Below, in pieces: positions 22,341 through 34,319 of a stretch of DNA of 64,000 bases. Both the position numbers and the translations under genes were made by a program. The DNA is taken from contig QYAI01000045.1 of the NCBI GenBank assembly GCA_003988855.1, forward strand, positions 1 through 64,000. Reading direction: 5' to 3'. The notes under the pieces were generated by a model. The model worked only from the letters and a program-made list of their open reading frames with translations, did not search any database and had not been told where the DNA came from. How positions within the stretch are numbered: position 1 is the stretch's first letter; every line of letters begins with the position of its first letter. Origin of the DNA: Arachnopeziza araneosa. Lineage: Eukaryota; Ascomycota; Leotiomycetes; Helotiales; Arachnopezizaceae.

Positions 22341-23420
22341 CCTTAGATGAACAACTACCAATTATTGTGAATTTGACTGTGCATGATTAGCTCTCGGTTA
22401 GAAATATGGGAAATTAGCGTTCAGGCATGGACATTCCAGAAGATTTCAGACGCCTGAAGTTAGGAGGCAGTGCATGAGAGGCTGTGGTGTTTTATTGTTT
22501 TTGCTTCGATTAATAGATTATATATAGGCTCTTGGTAATAAAATAACAACTAATCTTTTGCTCGGTCTTCAGCGTTGAATTTAAAACATCCGCCGTCGTA
22601 GCTTTAGAGTTCCAGGAAAGATTCGCACAAAACGTCGGTTCCGAGTTACAGTTACGGCAAATAATCCTCCACTTCTGACTCAACAACCTCTTAAATATTT
22701 CTCCTAGCTAAGAACATGGTTTACCAAGTTTTCGAGTAAGATTACCCAGATAGTCAACCAATTTCTTGAAAGAGTCAGAAAGAGGTTCTCGATACTCAAA
22801 TTTCTCATCGCTACCAATAAAGTAGAGCAATTTCTAAGATACATTTATAGGACCTCTTAAAATACCATTCTTGTGGTGGAATAATAAGAGCACTCCATGT
22901 AGGCAAAGTTTCTCGATTACTTCTGCTGTACGATCTGTTGAGTTACTGGTAAGGTGTCGCGTAACAGGAGAAAAGTTATGTTATCTACTGACGCTCTTTT
23001 TTTAATTAAGGTTCAATTTGGGAGGTATAATTTCTCTATAATTTCTCTATAATTTGTGCTCCGGGATCTTTCAAGAAATGAGTTGCTGCTTTCTGTGTTT
23101 GATAATGCTTCATTACCAATTTGGCTTCAGTTACTTGAACATCTTGCAGCAAAAAGACGACATCAGGAAAAAGGCCAAATTTAAGTACTGAACGCAAAAA
23201 TATGGCACAATATATCAATAGTGGTTGATCTGATTCAGAACCGATTCAATCTACGCGCAATGTGTCACAATTTGAAATATGGATTGTGAACAAGTATCTA
23301 TTGAGTATGGATCTCGAAACAACTAGCTATCGTTATCGCAAAGCTCCGCAGAAACCACGTCTGGTTGTTGTGTACAAAACGCTGCGAGAGTATATTCCAA
23401 GTACTTAACCATTGAAGCAT
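22341..23420 (-). pseudogene. AT-rich gap containing a decayed minus-strand coding relic
   Basis: The minus strand from about 23218 to 22700 reads as protein-like sequence broken by stops. One part gives FPDVVFLLQDVQVTEAKLVM and HYQTQKAATHFLKDPGAQII, then a stop-rich patch, then TDRTAEVIEKLCLHGVLLLF, and, after one more TAG, GSDEKFEYREPLSDSFKKLV. The family was not recognised; the helical first segment resembles N-terminal regions of fungal NOD-like proteins, but only weakly. Three tandem copies of an 11-mer (TATAATTTCTC) lie at 23026-23055. The rest of the gap shows nothing, and it also carries the Pus7 3' end. Confidence 0.35.
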
Positions 23421-26400
23421 CTAAGCATTCGTGGGTTGGTATGCTTCAATACCACCCTTGCTGGCCTCTCGAAGAACCATGGTAGCATAGGTGCTGGATG
23501 GTAAGCTGAACTTGACAACAGCAGCGATCATTTCCTTCACCTGCTCAACCTCGGTCGCAGGCATAACATCCCCACTTTCAACAAGGACCTTGGCTTCTAT
23601 GGATTTCTCAGACTCGGGTGCAAGACTGGCAATTTCCATCTCCTCAGTCTCATCGCTACCACGGAATGTCGTCTCCTTGTGGCCAGTGCGCTTTCCCTCA
23701 TTCTCCGTACCACTGGTTTCGATCCAAGTATCAGCCAACCCAACAGGAGTAAACATCACACCTGCAGCCGCCGCAGTCTCTCTGACATTCTTTTCGACTT
23801 CATATTGAGCAATCTTTGCTTGATCATCAGCCTGAACCAAGGCAGCACCTTGTCCCCACAGTCCAAGGGCGATTGGGTTTGCTGGTTGTCGAACATGGCT
23901 GGTTTGACTAGTCTTGGCAGTCTGAGCTGATGATGTTCGGCGAATGACCTCTGTAGCCGGAATCTCCACAAGGCCATTCTCCGATGTCCAGCGAAGGTGA
24001 GGGCTAGTCTTGGGGATAAAGCTCTTGTTGGAGCTGCTGTTGGAAACAGTACGCTTATGGGTGTCGGCTTCGGTATCTTTCCCCCCTGAAGCTTGGCTTG
24101 ACTTTTTCTGAAGTAGCTTTTCAAAATCTGTTTCAACGAATTGGTCGTTCTCATCGATATACAAATGGTAATCAACCGACATATCGATACCAACACGTCC
24201 CATGAAGTGGCGGTAGCTTCCACTCAAGCTGAAAGTTTTTTGTGGACGACGCATCCTTGCCGGGTCAAGACCACCACCTAGTTCGCTAGCCATGAAAGTC
24301 TTGTAGAAATCGCCAATATCATTTCGAGGGTACTCGATGTCATATCCAGGAGTAGGAAGGACAACGTCGAATATTGTGTATTTGCCACTCTCAGCTTCTT
24401 CAGCAGTGAGAGGACGAGCGCGATCGAAGATATCATCACGAGTAACCGAAGCGTCGTGAGCAGCAGGCCGAACGATGACTTCACCATTCTCATCGTTTTC
24501 ATCATATTGTTGAGTCGAGGGAATGCGAGGCTTTGCGTTGACCAACACCAAATCTCCCTCAACAACTTTGGTACCATAGCGAGCATATCGTTCACTAGCA
24601 ACATGATTGAAAACGAGCGACTGGTACGCATGAACATACATGGTCTGAAGCCCATGAGGAACAGCCTGCAGAGCGCCAAGAGTGTCCTTCTCATTGTTCA
24701 TAAGGTGGCGAAGCACTGCTGTCTCGGCCACAAATCGCTTTGGCATCATCTGTAGTGCTTCTTTGTACTTCTTTTGAGTGAGAGCGATGGTAATGGCTCG
24801 ATAACGCTTCAAGTCATCTTCTGAAACTGATGGATTGATCCTATCTGCCTTGACAGTGTTTGGGTGAAATGCTGGGCGCGCTACATCCCCGTTCGCACAC
24901 TCCAATATTCCGGCAAAGACAGCTCCTTCGAAATCGCTATTCAAAATCATTTTTCCAATGACCTCGGTGCCAATTGCGTGACTGCCGAATCGTTGCAATC
25001 CAAAATAATTGATGAAGCCCGATTCGTGAAGAGACTGCATAGCTTGTGAGACGATCGTATTTGCACCGGCGAGCCTCTCAAATTTGTCGGCAAGGTTGAT
25101 TCCAGGCAAATCGACGTTGCGAAGAGTAATAGTGAATTGATTTCCGCCAAGTTCACCTAGCTCAAGAGGGAGCTTCTTGTGGACGAAGTTGCCCACTTGA
25201 ACGTTGTACAAATGGAAGGCTGCCCTCTTTAGTGTCTCAGGCTTTTGTCGGAAAACGCTGATCTCCTGTGTGGTAACTGCTCGACGATCCTTCGTGCCGC
25301 TGGTTGTGAGATCCTTCGGCTTACATCCGATGCTTCGTGCAAGTAGATTGACGACTTCCATTGTGTCTTTGTTCTCCTTGTACAACAAACAATGGAGGTA
25401 CTCGCCGCCCAGGTGGTTCCATCCAATCTTTCCATTGAGATCATTGCCAGGGGTGCGAGGCTGACGAGCTGATTTGCCTTGACCATTTGACTTGCGGGTG
25501 GAAACGGCGGCGGTGACTTTGATAACTTGATTCTCTGGCTGGAAGGCGGTCTCAAGACGGGATTCAAAGATTCGTCGGACATTGCTATGAATAGCGCCAC
25601 GAGTGCTTTTCTCCAAGATAGGTTCGGTCAGGACAAAGCCGAAGGTGGAAGGCTTAGCGCCTGGCTTGGACAAAATCTTCTGGTGAAGGTCAACGATTTG
25701 GTCAGTGACGAACTGTCCGAAGTGAGCGACGAGTGTTGCGACGTCGTCAGAAGCAATAGTAAACGATGTTTGAATAACTTGAGGAGGAGTCATAGTTGTG
25801 GTCGCCTTTGGGGCTTGAGTATTTGGATGGGTAGTTGTGGTCGTGGAACGAGCTATTGCGGCGACTTTGTCTTGGTTTGAAGTGTTGGTTGATGAAAGAG
25901 GCGAGGAAGGTGAAGAGGCAATGTTGGTTGATGCCGCGATGATGGATGTATTGTGTGTTTGTAAAGATGAGGTGGTTGGGTTTTCGTTCTATGGTGAATC
26001 GGTTAGGATGCCAGAAAAAAGTTTGAAAAGGAAAGAAGAAGGCTTTGATAATGGAAGGTCTTGGAGCTTTTATTTCCTCGTCGATTCACTTAGCGAGTTG
26101 AGGATCTGGTTCTGCCAGAGGATTGTTTGCAGTGTTTGCAAAGCTCAAGACAATAGTAAGGAAACGACCTTGCTAGTAGTATTACCATAGTAAGGCCAAA
26201 AACAGCCACAAGGGAAGTCATAAGCGAGGCATAACGAGAATGAAATAATTGAACCCACCTTGTTCTTGGGAGCTTCTCTTCGTGGAACTCGGTCATCCGT
26301 CAAGTGCAGAACCTTTCCATCCACGGAAATTTCGTTGACAATGAAGTCAGTATATCTGGAGGACAATTAGCTCTGTCAAAATCTTACGAAGAGAGCAAGG

Positions 26401-26833
26401 GCAAGAATGAAGAAATGACGGCACAGTAAACGAGCGTCGAGGATTCCGCCAACATTCCAAAAAAATGAACTTGAACATAAAAGAACTTCGATTATGGAAC
26501 TCTTCAAACTGACACAACGTAATTCAAAATGAATGAAGGTAACATAGTCATCCAATGCGTAGAACAATTGAGAAGAGATTCTTACCTCTTCTTTAATATT
26601 GCAGAAAAGCCTGGATTAGAGGTATTGACGAAGTGGAGAATTCCAACTTGAGCCTCCCGTTCAGCTTGTGACAGACAGCGGGAAACGAGTTGAGGGGCTG
26701 GAGCATTACCCTCCGCAAAATTATTGTTAGGTTCTTGTGTCGTTGTTGCCATTATTGGATTTGATGAATCTGTCAATTTTCGTTTTTTCAAGGGAGGAGG
26801 TCCAGACTCCGTGTCGTGTTCTAGGGTAGCCAT
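23421..26833 (-). CDS. PUS7: tRNA/mRNA pseudouridine synthase Pus7 (TruD family)
   Basis: Three minus-strand exons, 26833-26586, 26355-26259 and 25988-23421, give about 970 residues with agreeing phases; introns are 230 and 270 nt. Exon 2 carries the conserved YTDFIVNEISVDGKVLHL. The TruD signature GTKDRRAVTTQ lies near residue 345, its Asp (about 349) being the catalytic nucleophile, followed by GNQFTITLRN and FINYFGLQRFGS. Pus7 makes pseudouridine at position 13 of tRNAs, position 35 of U2 snRNA and many mRNA sites. It is longer than yeast Pus7 because of a Ser/Thr-rich stretch after exon 2 and an insert near residues 750-850. The long second intron is the least certain join; an unseen small exon there is possible. 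Confidence 0.9.
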
Positions 26834-27056
26834 ATTAACAGATTCTAATTATTGTCAATTCACTCTCGAAAACCTAGGCAGTTGACGATTACAAGTGAAT
26901 TATGAAAATGTGAAGAGAAAGTGAGGTTGCTAGCGGCCTGATCACGTGCAATCACAAGCGAGGCTAACTTCGTAAAAATCATCACACTTCACACGTTCTA
27001 AACTATATTAATCAGTCTCTGATTGAAAATTGGATGCTCAATCATCGTCTTTACTT

Positions 27057-29101
27057 TTAGAGATAGCTGGCCTTCCTTGGAATTAGTCTATATCTCCGGA
27101 AGCCGTCCTCAAGAGCCCTAGCTTTCAGCCAATGAACTTTGTCCTCCTCTTGCTCCTCAACGAAGTGCCTCCACTCCATATACGCCTCCTCTCCTCTACG
27201 CGCTCGATAATCGTCGCATATGATTCTTTGGTACAATGCCCAATCATCAAGTTGAGAGGGGCGTGGTATTTTCAGAAGCTCGTTCACCAAGACCTATCCA
27301 GTTAGTTAGCGTGAGATTCGCGATTTTCTTGGGGAAGATATGGAACTGAAAAGCCGAGCTGCAAAATGAATCTTCAAAAACAGTTCTCTAGGCCCAGAGT
27401 TTTGATAACATGATACCATTGAAGTATGGGAATAGCATACTTGACCGTCAACCCTCTCAAGAATAAGGGTACAACAATATATCTTTTCTTCCTCATGGAG
27501 CAGCCTGTGTCCAAACTGTCTAATGTAATATCTTTCTCTTTGTAAGTTTCGTCTTTGATAATGTTTGGTAAGAAGGAATATTGAGTTGCTCACAATCCAT
27601 CATATCGGATGCCTGCTTTGGGAGCATATTTGCTCCTCAAATTGCTATCCCGAACCACCCGAATAGGATCGGGATGGCTCATTAGGCTCCACAACATTTC
27701 GCTCCAAGATCCTTGTCGAGAAAACTCATACATGCCTCGTGTTGGTCCTATCTCAATGTTATGAAAAGGCTCTCTTCAACGGATATTAAATCGTTTGCAA
27801 AGCAATACGCACCATCAATTTCTTCTCCTATGAGCATAGCAAGACATGTCACCCCGTTGAGTCCGGTTGACACCAACTTATCCGTAGTTCCTACGAGTCC
27901 ATCGCGAAGAGCACAATGGATATTCAGCCACCAACTACGTGCTATGGTTAGGTTTGCTCTCTGTCGACTGCTTTTGGAGAACTTACTCGCCAGGGGAAAA
28001 GCCCGAGCTTCCTTGTTGGTTCGATTTGGATCTGTTGTCACTTTTTACTACCCAGAAAGCTTTTTCCATACCGTTTTCGGATTTGAGGTCTATGTCATGG
28101 AGATATCCATATTGCTTCATATCTTGTTCTCGTTTGGTGTCAATGGAGGACCATAAGCCTTTGAATCTTTGCTGCCAACTTTGCTTCAATGCAGCGGCCC
28201 TTTCGGCTATTTCTTCGAATTTTACACCGCCCGGAATAGTTCCTATGTCCTTAGCTTTTTGTATTTCGGCAAGGACTTTGTCAAGTCGACTATGAGAAAT
28301 AATGCTAAGAGACATTGCTCTAGAAGGTGACACCTCCTCTAGAAATATGACTTCGAGTAGCTCCGAGAGATCTTCTGCATCATCCGGTGGAATATGTGAA
28401 AATTCCAATGATTCGCGTACACTTTCCGTTAGCTCGAGCAATTTCTCCGAGTTCCATTCATCGCCAAAGTCTTCGTTCGAGCGAAAGGAGCGGGCAGATT
28501 CGGCTAAAGAGGCGGGCCTGGCCAATGCAAAAGGAGAACTTGTATATGGAACCGGAGCTTCTAGAATTAGCCTTTCATAGTCTTTTGGTCTATCTCGGAG
28601 CCGAACATCTCATTCCCGTTCTCACTTACAGAGTCTTTTGGGGGTCTTGATATGATCTCCACCAAGGGAAGAAGCACCATCGACACTGACTACTGGCTCA
28701 TTCGTCCACTTCGGCGCTTCACGAGAAGCGATATCCTCAGAGTAGTCTTCGGGAGCCCAGGATTCCAGAATTTGAGCTGATATATTTGAGGATTTTTCAT
28801 CGGCATGTTCATTTTTTTCCTTGAAAGGGCACCAATTACTGAACAGATTTTGGGCTTGGTCGCTGAGAGTAGCTTTAAATGCTGATGTATTCGAGAGAGT
28901 ATCAATGGCTGTGAGTGTCTTCTCATCTAAAATTATTGAGCTTCTTGTATTCTCAGGCCCAGAAGTGTTTGATTCTTCAGAGAGTCGTCGGACCGTGAAC
29001 TCCTTTCTTAAATCAATAGGCTCCTGGTGCGAAGATTCTGATGAATCTATACGCTTGATGTCAGCTTGTCTCATTCTGATACTTTCGCTGCTGGAATTCA
29101 T
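27057..29101 (-). CDS. SRA/YDG-domain protein, reading frame uncertain
   Basis: Five exons on the minus strand: 29101-28630, 28557-27987, 27934-27594, 27552-27441 and 27293-27057. Exons 1-2 are a disordered Ser/Glu-rich region with a short helical domain (FEEIAERAAALKQSWQQRFKG). Exons 3-5 carry the SRA/YDG part: IHCALRDGLVG, then PIRVVRDSNLRSKYAPKAG and IRYDG, and the C-terminal QFGHRLLHEEEKIYCCTLILERV. SRA domains recognise hemimethylated or 5-methyl-C DNA. Exon 3 does not keep one frame: IGEEIDGAYCFANDLISVEE is in one frame, but GPTRGMYEFSRQGSW onward is in another. Either a frameshift near 27770 or a very short unrecognised intron (35-44 nt) resolves it. Start at the ATG 29101. Confidence 0.6.
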
Positions 29102-29992
29102 TTTTGGAGATTGTATGGAAGAAATTTTTGGGGTCAAGACGATTAGAATGGAGTAGAATGAGGACGATTTAAGCGCAGGGAGTCATCACATCACATTGGT
29201 GTCTTCAAAGGAAGGAACGATTATCCGTTAGGTATAACGAATATCAGAGAGTGGTCGGTTATTCCACAGATGATAACTCTACCCGGGAGGACCGGAGTTT
29301 TCATAAGAAGGGGTGATGCCATATATTGTTTTTCAAACTCTTTAGACTCACACATATCCACCATCCTTTTTGGCCATCATGAACATATTTCTGTCCGTTG
29401 TTACTACCCATCCTGTCTATTTTTCTCAGACTCGACTCCTTGTAATCACTCCTTGAATTCACAGGCATTTCGATTATGGATACGTCTACTCAGATAAAGA
29501 CTCACCTCAAGACGCATCGCGATCACAAGGCACCAGTTTTCCCTGCAGTCGAACGCAACTTCCTGGCTAATGAAAGTAGACAAATTAACACTTCGGTCAT
29601 TTCAATACGACGAATATTTATCCCCGATCTCCAACTTCACGTGACCTGGCGATTTCGTCACCTCGGAAAACCTTCCGCTTCAAGAAGCGATCTGACAACG
29701 CGCATTTTCAAATGCTCCAATATTCCTTACGACATTGATGCAGCCTCAACTGACGGAAATCGCAGCTCGCAGGCTTCTCCAGCAATGGAATCACTCAGCC
29801 CTCGCTAATTTCAATAAGCATGTATCGATTGGGTCTCTCTCGAATACATTCTCTACACGGTGTGTGGCCAAAGTTATCGATAATCACGCGTTTTTACCTC
29901 CCTCCAATAGCTATAAAAGACCCCCAAACATCAAGCATCGGCAGTCACTCAAATATCGAAAATTTTCAACTCACCAGCGGCTTTTGAGCTCA
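29102..29992. promoter_or_regulatory. Divergent region upstream of the SRA/YDG and DHCR24-like genes; TATA and CCAAT boxes
   Basis: Near the right end, CCAAT (29904-29908) is followed by TATAAAA (29912-29918), about 75 nt before ATG 29993. This is a good core-promoter spacing and supports that ATG as start over the open upstream frame. An open frame at 29476-29808 on the plus strand has no recognised similarity and is likely leader or noise. Confidence 0.55.
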
Positions 29993-31513
29993 ATGGAGAC
30001 ACATCAGAAAGCTGTCGAAGCTATATCTGCGAGCGTTCGAGGGTATTATGAACGCAAGGAGAAATTCCGCATAAATCATGGGTCCACCAACAGCACTCGG
30101 CAATCAATACTCAAGAAGAATTTAGTGGATACAAGTAGCCTATCAAATGTCCTAAAAGTTGACACAGAGGCAAAAACATGTTTGGTAGAGCCCAATGTTC
30201 CTATGGACAGACTAGTAGAAGCGACCCTTAAGCATGGGCTTGTTCCACCAGTTGTGATGGAATTTCCGGGTATCACAGTCGGAGGTGGCTATTCTGGCAC
30301 TTCAGGGGAGAGTAGCTCTTTCAAGCATGGATTCTTCGACCAGACAATAAATTCTGTTGAGATGGTCTTAGCGAATGGTGAGGTGGTAACCTTATCACCT
30401 ACTGAGAAACCGGACCTGTTCCATGGGGCAGCTGGGGCAGTTGGAACCTTTGGCGTCACAACTCTTGTTGAGATCCAGCTACAGGAAGCCAAAAAGTACG
30501 TTGAGGCTACTTATCACCCTGTGAACAATATGTCAGAAGCGATCAAGGTCCTCGAAGAAGTTTCTGTTGATGCTAACATTGAATACGTTGACGGAATCAT
30601 GTTTTCCAAGACGTCAGGAGCAATTGTCACCGGATGCCTCGTCAATACGATCGATAAAGACACGCCAATTCAACACTTCAGCGCTCCAAGCGACCCCTGG
30701 TTTTACTTGCATGTCAAGGACGCCATTTCTAAAGAAATTGGTAAAATCACAGTGGCTATCCCCCTTGCCGAATATCTCTTCCGATACGATCGGGCCGGCT
30801 TTTGGGTTGGGGCTGCTGCTTTTGATTATTTCAAAGTCGTTCCCTTCACCAAACTCACCAGGCAATGGCTTGACGATTTCCTACATACTCGAATGATGTA
30901 CACTGCTTTACATGCTAGTGGAGAGTCTAAAAGATTTATCATCCAAGATTTAGCATTGCCATATTCTGCAGCAGAAGAATTTGTCGACTACACAGATTCT
31001 GAGTTTGGAATCTATCCGTTGTGGTTATGTCCCCTGAAGCAGAGTCCTTTACCTACTATGCATCCACACTCCAACGAGACAGAAGCGGACGGAAAGACCT
31101 TGAAGCAAATGCTAAACATCGGTGTCTGGGGATTTGGGCCTAAAGATCATGAGCAATTCATTTTGAAGAACAGAGAACTAGAGAAAAAACTCAAGGAGCT
31201 TGGAGGTATGAAGTGGTTGTATGCACATACGTATTACTCCGAGGATGAATTCTGGGAACAATTTGATCGGAAGTGGTATGAAGAGCTTCGAGTAAAATAT
31301 GATGCCACATCATTGCCAAGTGTGTATGAGAAGGTGAAAGTCGATATCGATGCTGAAAAAAAGGTCGAGCAGGACATGTCGTGGATACGCAGAGTTGCTA
31401 AGAAATGGCCACTTGCTGGACTTTATGGTATTAAGAAGGCCATCGAAAGCCGTTCTTATGTGGCAGCGAGAAACTCGGAATGGAAAACATTCGGAAAGAC
31501 TAATCAAGATTAG
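29993..31513 (+). CDS. FAD-linked oxidoreductase, DHCR24 (delta-24-sterol reductase) family
   Basis: A single exon of about 506 residues, close to animal DHCR24 (516). The vanillyl-alcohol-oxidase type FAD domain is clear: HGSTNSTR, then VEPNVPMDRLVEATLKHGLV and the flavin-pocket PGITVGGGYSGTSGESSSFK, and HGAAGAVGTFGVTT. The C-terminal half has the family's WLYAHTYYSEDEFWEQFDRK block. DHCR24 and plant DIMINUTO reduce side-chain double bonds of sterols; the fungal homologues have no settled substrate, since fungi use ERG4 for the last reduction. No signal anchor as long as the animal one is seen. The frame stays open to 29738, but the TATA box at 29912 and normal length favour 29993. Confidence 0.8.
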   Translation: METHQKAVEAISASVRGYYERKEKFRINHGSTNSTRQSILKKNLVDTSSLSNVLKVDTEAKTCLVEPNVPMDRLVEATLKHGLVPPVVMEFPGITVGGGYSGTSGESSSFKHGFFDQTINSVEMVLANGEVVTLSPTEKPDLFHGAAGAVGTFGVTTLVEIQLQEAKKYVEATYHPVNNMSEAIKVLEEVSVDANIEYVDGIMFSKTSGAIVTGCLVNTIDKDTPIQHFSAPSDPWFYLHVKDAISKEIGKITVAIPLAEYLFRYDRAGFWVGAAAFDYFKVVPFTKLTRQWLDDFLHTRMMYTALHASGESKRFIIQDLALPYSAAEEFVDYTDSEFGIYPLWLCPLKQSPLPTMHPHSNETEADGKTLKQMLNIGVWGFGPKDHEQFILKNRELEKKLKELGGMKWLYAHTYYSEDEFWEQFDRKWYEELRVKYDATSLPSVYEKVKVDIDAEKKVEQDMSWIRRVAKKWPLAGLYGIKKAIESRSYVAARNSEWKTFGKTNQD

Positions 31514-32433
31514 TCTTCGAAGTGTGTAGAATTTATTGGGCATCCCGCAACCTCTTCATCTTCTATCGAAATTACCTCAGGGAAGGTCACTTGATAAATA
31601 ACTATGTTCAATTGGGGCAAAGCTTTTCGTAATTGCTTACCTTTTCATATTCTGTATCCAGAGTTCAGCACTAAAGTTCGTGCAGAGACCGTTCATGAGT
31701 CCTTGATATCAAGACGTAGTCATGTTAAACTTGACATGGCAAGTCAGTCTCTCGGCAGCTTGCTCAATCTGAGTACCGGGGCCAGAGACCCTTTGAGGTT
31801 TCTAGATGCAACCCCCGTTCCGGGCGTTTTCCTACTTTGAGCTTCGTTCCTTGCATAGTACCGAACAAAATAATGTTCATCTCCTTCCGAACTGGGTAGG
31901 TCCTTTAGTTTGATATTATGCGACAGTCTAAATCTTCTAGCCAAAGACGTCCGCACGTTCCAACTTCAACCTACCTAGGTACTGTCATGATGATATTCGC
32001 TTATCGCTTAGAGGGTCAGTGGACGCCTTGTCTGACGCCTTCATGTGAACTGACTTTGTTCTTCCTCGCCTAATGCAGCAGACCAACTACGACACCGATT
32101 CGCGTTCCTGGGCTCTTAGTCTCGAACAGGGTTCTTAACCAAGATTATTATATTAGCCTAGACCAAGCTGAGATCGAACCGGACTTGACAGGGCTCAAGG
32201 TAGTACTGTAGATGCTTCTCCGTACCAACTTTCTCTTCAACCTCTATCGAGTATCACTATCCTGGTTTGCCATGAAGTCGTCACCCTGCATCCAACGTGG
32301 CAGATATGGAATCTCCGATTGGGATTAGAAACTGGTCGCCGGATCCTGCCATTCAAAATATATAGCCCTCAAGTAGCTCTGATTCCTAGATTGGTCTGGC
32401 AACACAGAAATCCTCCGCCCGATTTCCAGAATC
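31514..32433. other. Intergenic gap, nothing recognised
   Basis: About 0.9 kb upstream of the NLP gene. Short open frames at 31604-31840 (plus) and 31744-31956 (minus) overlap each other and match nothing known. It should contain the NLP promoter; no box was convincing. Confidence 0.4.
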
Positions 32434-33253
32434 ATGGCTCTCTTCTCAAGAATTGCTAAGCTTTCGGTTGGTCTGATAGCTACTGCTAGTGTCAGTGCAT
32501 CGCCAGTAGAGCCTCGCGCAGTCATTGATGTCGATACCGTCGTTGGGTTCCCGGAGACTGTTCCTAGCGGCACTGTTGGCACTGTCTATGAAGCCTACAA
32601 ACCGTATTTAAAGGTCGTGAATGGCTGTGTGCCTTTCCCTGCTGTTGACGTGGAGGGTAGTACCAGGTACTTAGAAAACTTCTTCATATTCCTTCTCGTG
32701 CTGACTTGGTCCAGTGGTGGTTTAAACCCCACCGGTGCTACCAACGGCGGTTGCTCCAGTAATACAGGTCAGGTTTATGTTCGAGGCACCACGTCTGGAT
32801 CATACTACGGAATAATGTATTCATGGTAAGTTTACACTCCCCTTATCCTATCTCAAAACTTACAAAAAAAGGTACATGCCCAAAGATGAGCCTAGCAATG
32901 GTCTTGGTCATCGCCACGACTGGGAAGGCACCATAGTCTGGCTCAAATCCTCTACAGCTACTGGTGCATCCAACATCGCCGCTGTATGCCCTTCCGCCCA
33001 CGGCAAATGGGACTGCTCTACAGACAGCTATACTCTCTCCGGAACAAGCCCGCTCATCGACTACGAGAGTATCTGGCCGCTCGATCACTCCTGTGGTCTT
33101 ACCACTACCGTTGGTGGAAAACAACCTATGATTGCGTGGGAGGATTTGCCCATTGCAGCCCAGACAGCGCTCAGTACGACGGATTTTGGGAGTGCTATTG
33201 TGCCGTTTATTGACGCGCATTTCACGACCAATCTTGAGAATGCTACTTTCTAG
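32434..33253 (+). CDS. NLP (necrosis- and ethylene-inducing peptide 1-like) secreted protein
   Basis: Three exons, 32434-32666, 32715-32825 and 32872-33253, give about 241 residues. An N-terminal signal peptide (LSVGLIATASVSASP, cleavage near 22-26) points to secretion. The NPP1 domain starts with the conserved two-cysteine pair (NGCVPFP; GGCSS), so it is a type 1 NLP, and contains the GHRHDWEG heptapeptide motif at about residues 127-134 that binds the divalent cation, followed by WPLDHSCG. NLPs bind plant sphingolipids and damage eudicot membranes, and many are also recognised as immune patterns. The gene appears intact. It sits beside the broken HET gene and repeat block, in the accessory part of the window. 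Confidence 0.92.
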
Positions 33254-34319
33254 GTAAACTGTGACGGTGGCAAGGAGTGGTTCTGGAGCTTGAGAATGTA
33301 GACATCTCACGTAAATTCTTGTGTATGTAATGGAGGGAAACGATACCCTGCGTTATTGATTCTTAGCTCTTCTAGACTTATCCTGCAATGTCTATTCTTT
33401 TGTTGCACGTCGTTGGACCGTCCACGGAGCTCCGACCAATTTTGAGCATGGGATATTTTGATTTCCATGGACTTGGTGCTTTATCCGGACCATCCGTGGG
33501 CAACATAGGCGGCGATGCGGAGAAACCGAGCTCATAGGTTGCCAAGGAATTGAATACCTTTCGAGTAAATTTGAAATATCAAACACGTACAGAGAATGGT
33601 GCCGACAAGAGAGATTCTTCTTCTTCCTCTTCATAACCATAACATACTCCATCGTAGCATCGACACGAATAATAAAAACACTGAACCTAGCACTCACTCT
33701 ACTAATCGACATGCTATCAAAGAAGATTTTTTGGACCTCTCCCTTATACTCCAAATCGATCTCCCCGGATACTCCGAACCCCTTTCCCGTCGTCCGCACC
33801 CAACAATAAATCATCAATGAATGACCTCACCTCAAACTCGACCACCTGAGTGAGTTTTTTATGTTCCTCTACCACAACTGGCGCAGGAAAACATCAACCT
33901 GACCCAAACCCAGACCCAGACCCATTGAAGCAAGATAAAAGAGGAAAGAGTCCTGACCATGGAGTCAAGAAAGCTCTGCCAGAGTTTGATTACTTGTTTA
34001 TGGATTTTCGGCGCGGATTCTACTTCTGTCCGGGGTTAGCCCGGGGTATTTATGCCTTGTAGAGTGATGGGTTCGCATACTAGGTTTTGGGTATGGGTTT
34101 ATTCGTCTATGTAGTAAGTGAGTAGCTTCCATTAGGAATGATGGGCACAATTCATCTCTGGAGGATGAAGTAAGGTCAAACTAAAGGCATGCACTTATGT
34201 GATTAGAATCTTAGTTAGACTGTTGGTCTTTTCTTCTTGTTAGGACATAGGTGGCAATTTATGACGAGGCTGGATCAAAGAGAGCTAACTTAACAAGCTT
34301 CAATTTATTTAAGCATAGA
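33254..34319. other. Intergenic gap, nothing recognised
   Basis: About 1.1 kb between convergent NLP and HET loci. A minus-strand open frame at 33392-33817 (about 140 codons) and a plus-strand one at 33850-34062 have no recognised domain. The latter is Asp/Pro-rich in part (a short CCCAGACCCAGACC repeat near 33906), suggesting low complexity rather than a gene. Confidence 0.4.

Noticed and set aside
29476..29808. Plus-strand open frame upstream of the DHCR24-like gene
   Set aside because: No similarity, and it overlaps the region just before the CCAAT and TATA boxes; more likely leader or noise.
29738..29992. N-terminal extension of the DHCR24-like protein
   Set aside because: The frame is open, but the TATA box at 29912 lies inside it and the family length is met from 29993.
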